From: Salinarimonas rosea DSM 21201
GTDB taxonomy: Bacteria > Pseudomonadota > Alphaproteobacteria > Rhizobiales > Beijerinckiaceae
Direction: 5' to 3'
Length of the DNA: 64,000 nt
Assembly: GCF_000429045.1 (NCBI RefSeq)
Contig: NZ_AUBC01000004.1
Coordinates: forward strand, 242,567-306,566
The notes under the pieces were generated by a model. The model did not search any database, was not told the DNA's origin, and saw only the letters and a list, made by a program, of their open reading frames with translations. Below are positions 43,171-54,013 of this stretch, one piece after another. The stretch's first letter is position 1; each line of letters begins with the position of its first letter. Made by a program: the position numbers and the translations under genes.

Positions 43171-43956
43171 GGGCGCGCCCCAGGCGACGAAGTGCGGGTT
43201 GCCCCAGGGTCGCGCGCCGTCCCGCCACGGGCCGCCATACCGAAGCGGCGTGCCGTCGAGCCGCTCGACCCGCCCGCCCGCAGCCTCGAGGATCGCCTGC
43301 CCCGCCGCGGTGTCCCATTCCATCGTCGGTGCGAGCCGCGGGTAGACGTCGGCCTCGCCGGATGCCAGCAGGCAGAACTTCAAGGACGAGCCGCGGGAAA
43401 TCCGTGTCGCCGCGGCGAGCCGGTCGAGGCAGGCTTCCGTCTCGGGACCCGCATGCCGCCGGCTCGCGACGGCGATCCGGCCGTGCGCCGGGACCGGTCG
43501 CGCCCGGATCGCCCGCCAGGCTGAGGGCGCGCCGTCGACGACGTCCGCCTCCCGCGCCCCCTCCCCGCGCATGCCGACACAGATGCGCCCGAGCGCCGGC
43601 GTGTGGATCACCCCCGCGACGGCGCAGCCCTCCTCGACGAGCGCGATGTTGACCGTGTACTCGCCGCTGCCGGCGACGAACTCCTTGGTCCCGTCGAGCG
43701 GGTCGACCAGGAAGAAGCGCCCGGCCTGCGCCGGAGCGCTCTCGCCGGCGCTCTCCTCGGAGACGATGGGGATCGCGGGCACCGCGCGCCCGAGGATCGC
43801 CGCGATGGCCGCGTCCGCCGCCTCGTCGGCGGCGGTGACGGGGGAGGCGTCGGCCTTGGTGCGCACGGCGGTCTCACCGGCCTCGACCACGGCGCGGATC
43901 GCCCGCCCGCCGGCGAGCGCCGCCGCGATCATCACCTCGAGCATCGCCTGCGCCAT
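43156..43956 (-). CDS. cysQ: 3'(2'),5'-bisphosphate nucleotidase CysQ
   Basis: A 266-residue inositol monophosphatase-superfamily enzyme. Metal-binding motifs are IVSEESAGE (Glu), FLVDPLDGTKEFVAGSGEYTVNIALVE and MEWDTAAGQAILEAAGG. It removes the 3' phosphate from PAP, relieving inhibition during sulfate assimilation. I chose the ATG at 43956 because earlier residues in the longer frame look non-coding. It overlaps the converging GntR gene by 15 bases. Confidence 0.93.
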   Translation of the reverse strand: MAQAMLEVMIAAALAGGRAIRAVVEAGETAVRTKADASPVTAADEAADAAIAAILGRAVPAIPIVSEESAGESAPAQAGRFFLVDPLDGTKEFVAGSGEYTVNIALVEEGCAVAGVIHTPALGRICVGMRGEGAREADVVDGAPSAWRAIRARPVPAHGRIAVASRRHAGPETEACLDRLAAATRISRGSSLKFCLLASGEADVYPRLAPTMEWDTAAGQAILEAAGGRVERLDGTPLRYGGPWRDGARPWGNPHFVAWGAPSGSA

Positions 43957-44029
43957 CGTCCCGCCCCCGCAACCTCGAACCGCATCGACGAGCTTAGAGC
44001 GACATCGGCGCGTTGCAAGACACGCCCGC

Positions 44030-45334
44030 TCAGGCCCGCCCGACGCTCGCATAGGTGAAGCCCGCCTCGCGCACCTCGTCGGGGCGGTAGACGTTGCGCA
44101 GGTCGACCAGGACCGGCGCGGCCATGACCCGGCGCAGGCGCTTCAGGTCGAGCGCGCGGAAGGCGTCCCACTCGGTGACCAGGACGAGCGCGTCCGCGCC
44201 CTCGGCGCAGGCGTAGGGGTCGCGCGCGTAGGCGACGTCGTCGAGCACGGTCCGGGCTTGCTCCATGCCCTCCGGGTCGTAGGCGACCACCGTGGCCCCG
44301 CCGTCCTGCAGCGCCTGGACCACGGCGATGGAGGGCGCGTCGCGCATGTCGTCGGTGTTGGGCTTGAAGGTCAGCCCCAGCACCGCGATCCGCTTGCCGC
44401 GCACGGAGCCGCCGCAGGCGGCGATCACCTTGCGGCCCATGGCGCGCTTGCGCTGGTCGTTGACCGCCGCCACCGTCTCGACGATGCGCACCGGGCATTC
44501 CGCGTCCTGCGCGGTCTTGATCAAAGCGAGCGTGTCCTTCGGGAAGCACGAGCCGCCGTAGCCCGGGCCGGCGTGCAGGAACTTCGCGCCGATGCGGTTG
44601 TCGAGCCCGATGCCGCGGGCGACGTCCTGGACGTCGGCACCGACCTTCTCGCACAGGTCCGCGATCTCGTTGATGAAGGTGATCTTGGTGGCGAGGAAGG
44701 CGTTGGCGGCGTACTTGGTCAGCTCGGCCGTGCGCCGCGAGGTGACGAGGATCGGCGCCTGGTTGAGGTAGAGCGGCCGGTAGAGCTCGCGCATCACGTC
44801 CGCCGCGCGGGCGTCCTCGGCACCGACCACGATCCGGTCGGGCCGCTTGAAGTCCGCGATCGCCGCGCCCTCGCGCAGGAACTCGGGGTTCGACACGACC
44901 GCGAACTCGGCGTCCGGCCGCTCCTCGCGGATGATGCGCTCGACCTCGTCGCCGGTGCCGACCGGCACGGTCGACTTCGTCACCACCACGGTGTAGCCGC
45001 GCACGGCATGCGCGATCTCGCGCGCGGCAGCGACGACATAGGAGAGATCCGCATGCCCGTCGCCGCGCCGCGAGGGCGTGCCGACCGCGATGAAGACGGC
45101 GTCGGCCGCGGCGACCGCGTCGGTCAGGTCGGTGGCGAAGGCGAGCCGGCCCTGGGCGACCGTGCGGCGCACGAGATCGTCGAGGCCGGGCTCGTAGATC
45201 GGCATCCGTCCCGCCTCGAGCGCGGCGATCTTCGCCGGGTCCTTGTCGATACAGGCGACCTCGTGGCCGAAATCGGCGAAGCAGGCCCCCGAGACGAGGC
45301 CGACATAGCCCGAGCCGATCATCGCGACGCGCAT
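44030..45334 (-). CDS. ugd: UDP-glucose 6-dehydrogenase
   Basis: A 434-residue UDP-sugar dehydrogenase. MRVAMIGSGYVGLVSGACFADFGH forms the NAD-binding start; catalytic Cys263 sits in GPGYGGSCFPKDT; LTFKPNTDDMRDAPS marks the UDP-binding C-domain. It makes UDP-glucuronate, a donor for acidic exopolysaccharides, capsule or glycolipids, consistent with the polysaccharide locus at 11-18 kb though not linked to it. The gap upstream to 45622 shows no other gene. Confidence 0.96.
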   Translation of the reverse strand: MRVAMIGSGYVGLVSGACFADFGHEVACIDKDPAKIAALEAGRMPIYEPGLDDLVRRTVAQGRLAFATDLTDAVAAADAVFIAVGTPSRRGDGHADLSYVVAAAREIAHAVRGYTVVVTKSTVPVGTGDEVERIIREERPDAEFAVVSNPEFLREGAAIADFKRPDRIVVGAEDARAADVMRELYRPLYLNQAPILVTSRRTAELTKYAANAFLATKITFINEIADLCEKVGADVQDVARGIGLDNRIGAKFLHAGPGYGGSCFPKDTLALIKTAQDAECPVRIVETVAAVNDQRKRAMGRKVIAACGGSVRGKRIAVLGLTFKPNTDDMRDAPSIAVVQALQDGGATVVAYDPEGMEQARTVLDDVAYARDPYACAEGADALVLVTEWDAFRALDLKRLRRVMAAPVLVDLRNVYRPDEVREAGFTYASVGRA

Positions 45335-45622
45335 GGCGGGAGCATCCTCCGTTGGCGGCGCGCCGTGTGCCGGTGCCACCGGCCGCGGGACGCCCGGCCG
45401 GTGATAGAAGCGCGCTCTCGCACTGACAAGCCTCGAGCCCGGGCGTTCGTTTCGCCGGCGAGCCGACCGGCGCCGCAGAGCCCGTCGAGCGAGCATCGTC
45501 GCCGAGCATGACGGAGGCGTGACGACCGGCCGGAGGTTCGCGCGGGCGAGCTCGGCCGAGGTCACGGAAGCGTCGCACTGTCCCCATAGGAAGGGTTGCA
45601 ATCCGAACCGGAGGACATCGTC

Positions 45623-47536
45623 ATGACCGATATCGACAAGTCGAAGCTGAGCTGGGACGAGTGGGACGAGCTGCACTTCCCGCGCCCCGCCGAGAGCGAA
45701 TTCGACCGCGTCGTCGAGCGCGCCATCTCGCGCCGCGGCTTCCTGGGCGGGGTGCTCGCCTTCGGCTCCGGCGCCGCCGCGATGGGGACGGGCCTGCTCT
45801 CGTCCACGTCCGTGCTCGCGCAGGCCGCCTCGCGCTTCCCCTTCACGCCGATCCCCGCGCAGACGGACGGCGCGGTGCACGTTCCGGACGGCTATTCCTG
45901 GCGCATCCTCGCGGCCTGGGGCGACCCGCTCGCCTCCGCGGCGGACGGCTACGACGTCGGGCAGGGCGGCGGCTCGGTCGAGCATTCCGACCGGGTGTTC
46001 GGCGAGAACACGGACGGCATGGAGACCTTCTCCTTCCAGGGCCGCCAGCTCATCGCGATCAACCACGAATTCGTCAACCCGAAGCTGAACCTCCCCGCGG
46101 AGAACGAGGGCGTGGCGAAGACGGCGGACGAGGTCGTCAAGCTGCAGAACCTCCAGGGCGTCACAGTCATGGAGATCGCCGAGGGCGCGGACGGCTGGGC
46201 CGTGGTGAAGGACAGCCCGTTCAACCGCCGCATCCATCATCGCACGGAGATGCGTCTCGCCGGCCCCGCAGCCGGGCACGACCTCCTCCGGACGGAGGCC
46301 GACCCGACCGGGACGATGGTTCTGGGCACGATCAACAATTGCGGCTCGGGCAAGACCCCCTGGGGCACCTACCTGACCTGCGAGGAGAACTTCAACGGCT
46401 ATTTCGGCGCGACCGGAGCGCTCTCCGCCGACGAGAAGGTGCTCGCCGGCTACCGCCGCTACGGCATCGGGGAGGAGAGCCGCTACCAGTACGAGCTGTT
46501 CGACGCGCGCTTCGACACGGCGAAGAACCCCAACGAGCCGCACCGTCAGGGCTGGGTCGTCGAGATCGACCCCACGGACCCGACGAGCACGCCCGTGAAG
46601 CACACCGGCCTCGGCCGCTTCAAGCACGAGAACGCCGAGCTCGTGCTGGCGCCGGACGGCCGCGTGGTGGTCTACATGGGTGACGACGAGCGCGGCGAGT
46701 ATCTCTACAAGTTCGTCTCGAACGGCACCTACACCCCGGGCGGCTCCACCGAGGGCCTGCTCGACGACGGCACGCTCTACGCCGCGCGCTTCGACGACGA
46801 CCAGACCGGCGAGTGGGTGGCGCTCACGCCCGAGTCGACCGGCATGGAGATGGCCGAGATCCTGGTCTTCACCCGCATGGCCGCCTCGGCCGTCGGCGCG
46901 ACGACGATGGATCGCCCGGAATGGGTCGCCACGAATCCCGTCGCGGTTGAGGCCTATTGCTGCCTCACCAACAACTCGCGCCGCGGTGCCAAGAACGACG
47001 ACGGCTCGATGCGCGCCAACGCGGGCGGGGACGTCATGTCGGTGAACGCGCCGAACCCGCGCGAGACCAACCGCTACGGCCAGATCGTCCGCTGGCGCCC
47101 CGACGGCGACGATCATGCCTCCGAGCGCTTCGCGTGGGATCTCTACGTGATGGCCGGAAACCCCACCGTCCACTCGGGCGCCTACGCCGGCTCGGCCAAC
47201 ATGAACGCGGGCAACCTGTTCAACTCACCCGACGGCATGGTGATCGACCAGTCCGGCATCGTCTGGATCCAGACGGACGGCGACGACTCGAACGAGGGCG
47301 ACTTCGCCGGCATGGGCAACAACCAGATGCTCGCGGGCGACCCCGTCACCGGCGAGATCGTGCGTTTCCTCACCGGCCCGACGGGCTGCGAGGTGACGGG
47401 CCTCGCCTGGTCGGCGGACCTGCGCACGATGTTCGTGGGGATCCAGCACCCCGGCAGCGGCTGGCCGGACTCCCGCTCGCCGGAGCGCTCGGCGGTCATC
47501 GCCATCAAGCGCGAGGACAACGGCCTCGTCGGCTGA
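45623..47536 (+). CDS. PhoX family phosphatase (DUF839)
   Basis: A 637-residue Tat-exported protein of the PhoX/DUF839 family. A twin-arginine motif (SRRGFLGG) at about 47 follows an unusually long n-region, then a hydrophobic stretch. Characteristic segments are [56 protein letters not shown] and [25 protein letters not shown]. PhoX enzymes are Ca/Fe-dependent alkaline phosphatases; several DUF839 members remain untested. GGAGG at 45610-45614 fixes the ATG at 45623 over a TTG upstream. No convincing Pho box was found. Confidence 0.9.
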   Translation: MTDIDKSKLSWDEWDELHFPRPAESEFDRVVERAISRRGFLGGVLAFGSGAAAMGTGLLSSTSVLAQAASRFPFTPIPAQTDGAVHVPDGYSWRILAAWGDPLASAADGYDVGQGGGSVEHSDRVFGENTDGMETFSFQGRQLIAINHEFVNPKLNLPAENEGVAKTADEVVKLQNLQGVTVMEIAEGADGWAVVKDSPFNRRIHHRTEMRLAGPAAGHDLLRTEADPTGTMVLGTINNCGSGKTPWGTYLTCEENFNGYFGATGALSADEKVLAGYRRYGIGEESRYQYELFDARFDTAKNPNEPHRQGWVVEIDPTDPTSTPVKHTGLGRFKHENAELVLAPDGRVVVYMGDDERGEYLYKFVSNGTYTPGGSTEGLLDDGTLYAARFDDDQTGEWVALTPESTGMEMAEILVFTRMAASAVGATTMDRPEWVATNPVAVEAYCCLTNNSRRGAKNDDGSMRANAGGDVMSVNAPNPRETNRYGQIVRWRPDGDDHASERFAWDLYVMAGNPTVHSGAYAGSANMNAGNLFNSPDGMVIDQSGIVWIQTDGDDSNEGDFAGMGNNQMLAGDPVTGEIVRFLTGPTGCEVTGLAWSADLRTMFVGIQHPGSGWPDSRSPERSAVIAIKREDNGLVG

Positions 47537-47557
47537 GGCCGGCATCGCGCGAAAGGA

Positions 47558-47581
47558 GCCGGCGCGGGCAACCGCGCCGGC
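47558..47581 (+). terminator. Strong GC hairpin after the PhoX-like gene
   Basis: A perfect 10-bp stem GCCGGCGCGG / CCGCGCCGGC closed by a GCAA tetraloop (GNRA type) begins 22 bases after the stop codon. There is no U-run, so it may end transcription inefficiently or protect the 3' end. Confidence 0.5.
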
Positions 47582-47673
47582 CTCGCATCCGCCGCGCGCC
47601 TTGCCGCCGCCACCCTGCCCTGATAAGCCTGCGCGCACGCTCCCCGAACCCTTCGCGACAGGATTTCCCGGCC

Positions 47674-49326
<1,653 letters not shown>

Positions 49327-49404
49327 AGGCAGCGGGGCGTCGGGTGGCTGGGCCGTTCGACGCCCGCAGCTCCGGCTGCGTGCGCCTCCAGGACGGGCGT
49401 GTGC

Positions 49405-49611
49405 TCAATATCGGTACGAGCGCCGGAACATCGTGCGCTGCCACTCCTCGCGCTGCTTGTCCCAGAGCCGCTGCTGCTTCTCCATCGTCTCGCGACGAAG
49501 CTTCATGATGTAGGCATCCGCCTCGCGCTGGATGCGCCGGCGTTCTTCCGCCGCGAGGCGGCGCTGCTCGGCGGCCCAGCCGGGCCGGCGCCCGAAGTCG
49601 GCGAAGCTCAT
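49405..49611 (-). CDS. Small charged helical protein, unknown
   Basis: A 68-residue protein, MSFADFGRRPGWAAEQRRL at the start then an almost continuous charged helix (AEERRRIQREADAYIMKLRRETMEKQQRL in part) ending in FRRSYRY. No family recognised. It begins ten bases after the stop of the next gene upstream, so the two form an operon. A cytoplasmic, probably nucleic-acid- or protein-binding helix is all that can be said. Confidence 0.6.
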   Translation of the reverse strand: MSFADFGRRPGWAAEQRRLAAEERRRIQREADAYIMKLRRETMEKQQRLWDKQREEWQRTMFRRSYRY

Positions 49612-49621
49612 CGCGCCCTCC

Positions 49622-49954
49622 TCACCAGCCGCCGAGGCTGCCCTCGCACTGGAGCTCGCTCCAGCGCCGCTCGATGCGGTGCTTGTCGGCCTCGACGTCC
49701 CGGATCTCGGACTCGATGTCGGGCTTGCGATGGCGGATGACTTCCAGCGACCGCCGGATCGGCGCGAGGTCGCGCTTCGCCTCGTCGAGCTTGTACTGGA
49801 GATCCTGGATACGGTTCTCGAGCTCGTAGGCCCGCTGCTCGTCCTCGTACCGCCGTCGCTCGAGCTGCTCGAGCTCGTTGCGCTTCGCCTCGAGCCTTCG
49901 ATTGTGCCCTTGATAGGTCGACTTCAGCTCGTTGCACTGCCATTCGTTCGACAT
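49622..49954 (-). CDS. Small coiled-coil protein, unknown
   Basis: A 110-residue protein dominated by heptad-like sequence (RRLEAKRNELEQLERRRYEDEQRAYELENRIQDLQYKLDEAKRDL in part, about 20-65) flanked by two cysteines (C7 in EWQCNEL and C104 in LQCEGS) that could cross-link a dimer. I chose the ATG at 49954, preceded by AAGGGGACG, over an upstream in-frame start. No signal peptide or membrane segment. Coupled with the 68-residue gene downstream; function unknown. Confidence 0.68.
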   Translation of the reverse strand: MSNEWQCNELKSTYQGHNRRLEAKRNELEQLERRRYEDEQRAYELENRIQDLQYKLDEAKRDLAPIRRSLEVIRHRKPDIESEIRDVEADKHRIERRWSELQCEGSLGGW

Positions 49955-50032
49955 CGGCGCGTCCCCTTCGTCCGCCGGATGAGCGAGACCCCCACCTTTC
50001 GACCTTACGCGACGCAACTCGGGCAAGCGTAC

Positions 50033-50059
50033 AAGCTTAACGCCTGATAGTAAAGCTTA
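50033..50059. promoter_or_regulatory. Direct AAGCTTA repeats upstream of the coiled-coil operon
   Basis: AAGCTTA occurs at 50033-50039 and 50053-50059, spaced exactly 20 bases (two helical turns), in an AT-rich patch between the leftward coiled-coil operon and the rightward SDR gene. It may be a regulator site or contain the promoters; no consensus promoter is clear. Confidence 0.35.
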
Positions 50060-50160
50060 GCAACAACCATCGTCGTCGGCGGGAATGCCGGGATGACCGG
50101 CGCGACGAAGCGGCTATGATGCCGGCGCGACGCGCGACGTCGCGACCGAAGAGGCACAGG

Positions 50161-50868
50161 ATGATGGACCGGACGATCCTCATCACCGGCGTGGGCCGCG
50201 GCATCGGGCGCGGGCTGGCGGAGGCCTATCTCCGGGCCGGCGCCGAGGTGATCGGCACGATGCGCGATGCGACGCGTGCGCCCGCGACCTTCGCCGATGC
50301 GCTCGGCTCGGGCCGGCTCGTCCTGCTCGAGGCGGATGTGCGCGACACCGACAGCCTCGCGGCCGCCGCGGCGGCCCTGCGCGACGCGCCGGTCGACGTG
50401 CTGATCGCCTGCGCCGGCATCATGGGCGAGCGCACGGCGGACACGCTGCACTCCGATCCGGGCGCCTATGCGGAGGTGTTCGACGTCAACGTGCTCGGCG
50501 TCCTGCGCACCGTCCAGGCCCTCCGGCCGGCGCTCGCCCGCGCGGCGCAGGCGCGCGGCGAGGCGAAGGTGCTCGTGATCTCGAGCCAGATGGGCGCGGG
50601 CACGAACCAGAAGTCCAACGCCATGCCCTACCGGGTCTCCAAGGCCGCTGCGAACACGATCGCCCGCGGCCTCGCCACCGACCTCGCCCCCGAGCGCATC
50701 CATGTCGCCGCCTGCCATCCCGGCTGGGTGCGCACCGAGATGGGCGGTCCCGGCGCGGACATCGCGGTCGAGGAGAGCGTCGCGGGCCTGATGCGCCTCG
50801 TCGAGGGGCTCGACGCGCAGGCGGCGGGCGGCTTCTGGAACTGGGACGGAAGACGGATGGCGTTCTGA
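50161..50868 (+). CDS. Short-chain dehydrogenase/reductase
   Basis: A 235-residue classical SDR. The cofactor motif is TGVGRGIGRG (10-19), NADP/NAD segment ACAGIMG near 83-89, catalytic Ser in ISSQMGAG and Y157-x3-K161 in YRVSKAA; PGWVRTEMGG follows. It resembles the sniffer/C-factor type reductases. The start could be the ATG at 50161 or the next at 50164. The substrate is unknown and the neighbours do not suggest a pathway. Confidence 0.9.
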   Translation: MMDRTILITGVGRGIGRGLAEAYLRAGAEVIGTMRDATRAPATFADALGSGRLVLLEADVRDTDSLAAAAAALRDAPVDVLIACAGIMGERTADTLHSDPGAYAEVFDVNVLGVLRTVQALRPALARAAQARGEAKVLVISSQMGAGTNQKSNAMPYRVSKAAANTIARGLATDLAPERIHVAACHPGWVRTEMGGPGADIAVEESVAGLMRLVEGLDAQAAGGFWNWDGRRMAF

Positions 50869-50901
50869 GGTGGCCGGCGGCACCGGCGGCCTCGGATCGC
50901 G

Positions 50902-53900
50902 TCAGGCCGGGGCCGGGGCGAGCGCCGCGCGGGGACGGCGCCGCGCCACGAGCAGCGCGACCATCGGCGGCGTGAAGTAGAACGAGACCACGGTCGAGAG
51001 CAGCACGCCGCCGGCGATCGCCACCGCGAAGGGCGGCCAGAAGCCGCCGCCCGCGAGGATCAGAGGCAGGAAGCCGCCGACCGTCGTGATCGTCGTCGAG
51101 ACGATGTGGCGGGCCGAGCGCACCACCACCGCCCGCATGGCGTCGAAGTCCCCCGCCATCGCCGCCTCGTCCTCCTGGATCGCCGTGATCACGATGATCG
51201 CCGCGTTGATCGACACGCCGATCGAGCCGATCGCGCCGATCAGCGCCTGCACGCCGAAGGGCATGTCGAGCACCGCGAGCGCGAGCACCGAGAGGCCGAA
51301 GGAGAGCACGCACACCACGCCCGCGATCAGCGCCAGCCGGTACGACAGGAAGGTGAGCACGATCGTCACCACGGTGAGCGTGACGACGAGGCCGAGCGTC
51401 GAGACGAGATTGCGCACCGTCTCGGCGCGGGCGTCGCTGTCGCCGCCGAACTCCAGCCGGTAGCCCTCCGGCAGCGTCAGCGCGCCCGCGTCGAGCCGCG
51501 CCTGCAGCACCGAGAGCGCCTCCTCGGGCAGGACGCCGTGGGCGAGGTATCCCTGCACCACGTTGATGCGCTCGCCCCCGCGCCGCGCGATCGGGCTCTC
51601 GGAGGGCAGCATCTCCCACGTGCCGAGCGCCGAGAGCGGCACGCCGGGATGCGCCGGGCCCCCGGCGTTCGCGCCGGCGGGAAGGACGTCGAGGGCGCGC
51701 ACCGCGGCGAGATCGCCGCGGGTCCCCTCGCCTACCCGCACGCGCACCGGCAGGTCCTCGGTCTCCTCGAGCAGCGAGCCGCCGGTCGTGCCCTCGAGCG
51801 TCGCCTGGAGCTGGCCCGCCACCGCGCCGAGGTCGAGGCCGGCGAGACGCACCGCGTCCTCGTCGAGGCGGAAGACCAGCTTGGGCGCGCCGCCCTCCAG
51901 CGTCGCGCGGGTATGGATCACGCTCGGGACGTCCGCCATCAGTGCGCGCGCCTGCGCCCCGATGGCGCGCAGGGTCTCGAGATCGGGGCCGACGAGGCGC
52001 ATCTCGAGGGGCGCCGAGACCGGCGGTCCCTGCACCAGCCCGCGTACCAGGATCTGCGCCTGCGGCAGCGCCGCGTCGAGCGCGGCCTGGAGACGCGGCA
52101 CGAGGATGTCCGTCTCCTCCGGGCTCGCCGTGAAGACGAGCGCCTCCGCGAAGTGGGGCGTCGCGTCCCGGTTCGCTTCCATATTGTAGTAGAAGGCCGG
52201 CGCGCTCTCGCCGATCACCCAATGCGTGGAGACCACCTCCGGCGCCCGCGCCATCAGCGCGTCCGCCGCGCGGGCGACGCGCGCGGTCTCGCCGATGGCG
52301 GTGCCCGCCGGCAGCAGCACCTGGACGTAGAGCTGGTCGCGCTCGACGCCCGGGAAGAACTGGGCGGTGAGCGTCGGGAAGGACAGGAAGCCGGCCACGG
52401 GCAGCGCCAGCGACACCGCAATCGCCGCGAGCCGGTGGCGCAGCGCCAGCGCGATCGAGCGATCGAACAGCGAACCGAGGCCCGGGATGGTGACCCCGTT
52501 CGCGAGCATCCCCCCGCCCCCGGCGCTTCGGCCGGCGAGCAGCCGGCCCGCGAAGGCGGGCGTGACCGTCAGCGCGATCGCGAGCGAGGCGAAGAGCATG
52601 ATGATGACCGCGAGCGCGATCGAGCCGACGAAGTCTCCCGCCGGCCCCGGCAGGAGCGCCATCGGCAGGAAGGCGAGCACCGTCGTCACCGTCGAGGCGA
52701 GGAGCGGCACCGCGAGCCGCCGCACGGAGGCGCCGACCGCCGCGACGGGTGCGACGCCGTCGGCCATGCGCCGGCGCACCTCGTCCGTCATCACGATGGC
52801 GGCATCCACGAGCAGTCCGAGCGCCACGATGAGGCCCGCGACCGACATCTGCTGGATCGCGATCCCGGTACGCTGCATGATCGTGAGCGAGACCAGCGCC
52901 GCGAGCGGGATCACCACCGCCACGATCAGCGCCGCGCGCCAGCCGAGCGTCACCAGCAGCACGGCGACGACGAGGGAGACGCCGAGCGCGAGGTTCGCGC
53001 CGAGCTCTCCGAGCCGCGCGGAAGTGTACTCCGACTGGTCGAAGACGAGGTGCACAGCGAGTCCGGCGGGCAGCTCGGCGCGGAAGGCGTCGAGCGTCGT
53101 GCGCACCGCGGCCGACCAGACGTCGACCTGCCGGTCCGCCTCCATGCGCGCCGCGACGAGGACGCCCGCGTCGCCCCGCGACAGCGCCAGCGTCGCCGGC
53201 GGCGTGCTCTCGGTGCGTTCCACACGCCCGAGATCGCCGACGCGCACGCTCGCGCCCTCCTCCCCGAGCCGGACCGGGATCTCGCGCACGCGGGCGAGAT
53301 CCTCGATGGCGCCCGCGACCTCGATGATGAGGTCACCGGTGGCGCCGCGCACCTGCCCCGCCGCCACCTTCGCGTCCGCGGCGGCGACGGCGCGGGAGAC
53401 GTCGGCGGCGGTGAGCCCGAGCGCCGCGAGGCGGGCGGGGTCGAGGGTGACGACGACCTCCTCGTCGGGCGCGCCGTAGAGCTCGACGAGCCGCGTCTCG
53501 GGCACGCGCCGCAGCCGGTCCCGAAGCTCCTCCGCGGTGCGCCGCAGGATCGCGGGCGGCGCCTCGACGCCCGCACGCGGGACGATCGCCACGATCGCCG
53601 TGAACGCGCCGGCGCGGTCGTTGTCGAACACCGGCGCCGCGACGCCCGGCGGGAAGCGGCGCGCCGCCGCGTCGACGGCGTCGCGCACCTCCGACCAGAC
53701 CTGCTCCAGCCGATCGTCGGGGAGGAACTGCGAGAGCTCGATCGTCACCGACGAGACGCCCGCGGCGGAGGTCGATTCGATCACCTCGATCTCGGCGAGG
53801 GTGCGCAGCTCGGCCTCGATCGGCTCGGTGACCAGCGCCTCGACCCGGTCCGGCGCGGCCCCGGGGAAGGGCGTGACGATGGTGGCGAACAGGTTCGTGA

Positions 53901-54012
53901 TGGTCGGGTCCTCCTGGCGCGCGATCGTCAGGAGGGAGGCGGCGCCGAGCGCGAGCGCGGTGAGGATCGCGAGCCAGAGCAGGCGCGGGCTGCGGTAGAA
54001 GAGCGTGTCCAT
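50902..54012 (-). CDS. RND efflux transporter (inner membrane pump)
   Basis: A 1036-residue AcrB/MexB-type resistance-nodulation-division pump with twelve expected helices and two large periplasmic loops. Landmarks are YRSPRLLWLAILTALALGAASL at the start, the TM4 segment LGLLVDAAIVMTDEVRRRM, and LIGAIGSIGVSINAAIIVITAI in TM10. TM4 has one aspartate where AcrB has the Asp-Asp proton-relay pair. It should export hydrophobic drugs or lipophiles with the adaptor encoded one base upstream. An outer membrane TolC partner is not in the window. Confidence 0.94.
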   Translation of the reverse strand: MDTLFYRSPRLLWLAILTALALGAASLLTIARQEDPTITNLFATIVTPFPGAAPDRVEALVTEPIEAELRTLAEIEVIESTSAAGVSSVTIELSQFLPDDRLEQVWSEVRDAVDAAARRFPPGVAAPVFDNDRAGAFTAIVAIVPRAGVEAPPAILRRTAEELRDRLRRVPETRLVELYGAPDEEVVVTLDPARLAALGLTAADVSRAVAAADAKVAAGQVRGATGDLIIEVAGAIEDLARVREIPVRLGEEGASVRVGDLGRVERTESTPPATLALSRGDAGVLVAARMEADRQVDVWSAAVRTTLDAFRAELPAGLAVHLVFDQSEYTSARLGELGANLALGVSLVVAVLLVTLGWRAALIVAVVIPLAALVSLTIMQRTGIAIQQMSVAGLIVALGLLVDAAIVMTDEVRRRMADGVAPVAAVGASVRRLAVPLLASTVTTVLAFLPMALLPGPAGDFVGSIALAVIIMLFASLAIALTVTPAFAGRLLAGRSAGGGGMLANGVTIPGLGSLFDRSIALALRHRLAAIAVSLALPVAGFLSFPTLTAQFFPGVERDQLYVQVLLPAGTAIGETARVARAADALMARAPEVVSTHWVIGESAPAFYYNMEANRDATPHFAEALVFTASPEETDILVPRLQAALDAALPQAQILVRGLVQGPPVSAPLEMRLVGPDLETLRAIGAQARALMADVPSVIHTRATLEGGAPKLVFRLDEDAVRLAGLDLGAVAGQLQATLEGTTGGSLLEETEDLPVRVRVGEGTRGDLAAVRALDVLPAGANAGGPAHPGVPLSALGTWEMLPSESPIARRGGERINVVQGYLAHGVLPEEALSVLQARLDAGALTLPEGYRLEFGGDSDARAETVRNLVSTLGLVVTLTVVTIVLTFLSYRLALIAGVVCVLSFGLSVLALAVLDMPFGVQALIGAIGSIGVSINAAIIVITAIQEDEAAMAGDFDAMRAVVVRSARHIVSTTITTVGGFLPLILAGGGFWPPFAVAIAGGVLLSTVVSFYFTPPMVALLVARRRPRAALAPAPA

Positions 54013-54013
54013 C

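Noticed and set aside
45335..45622. Pho box for the PhoX-like gene
   Set aside because: Only isolated half-site-like strings (ACTGACAAG, CACTGTCC) are present; no pair with proper 11-base spacing was found.
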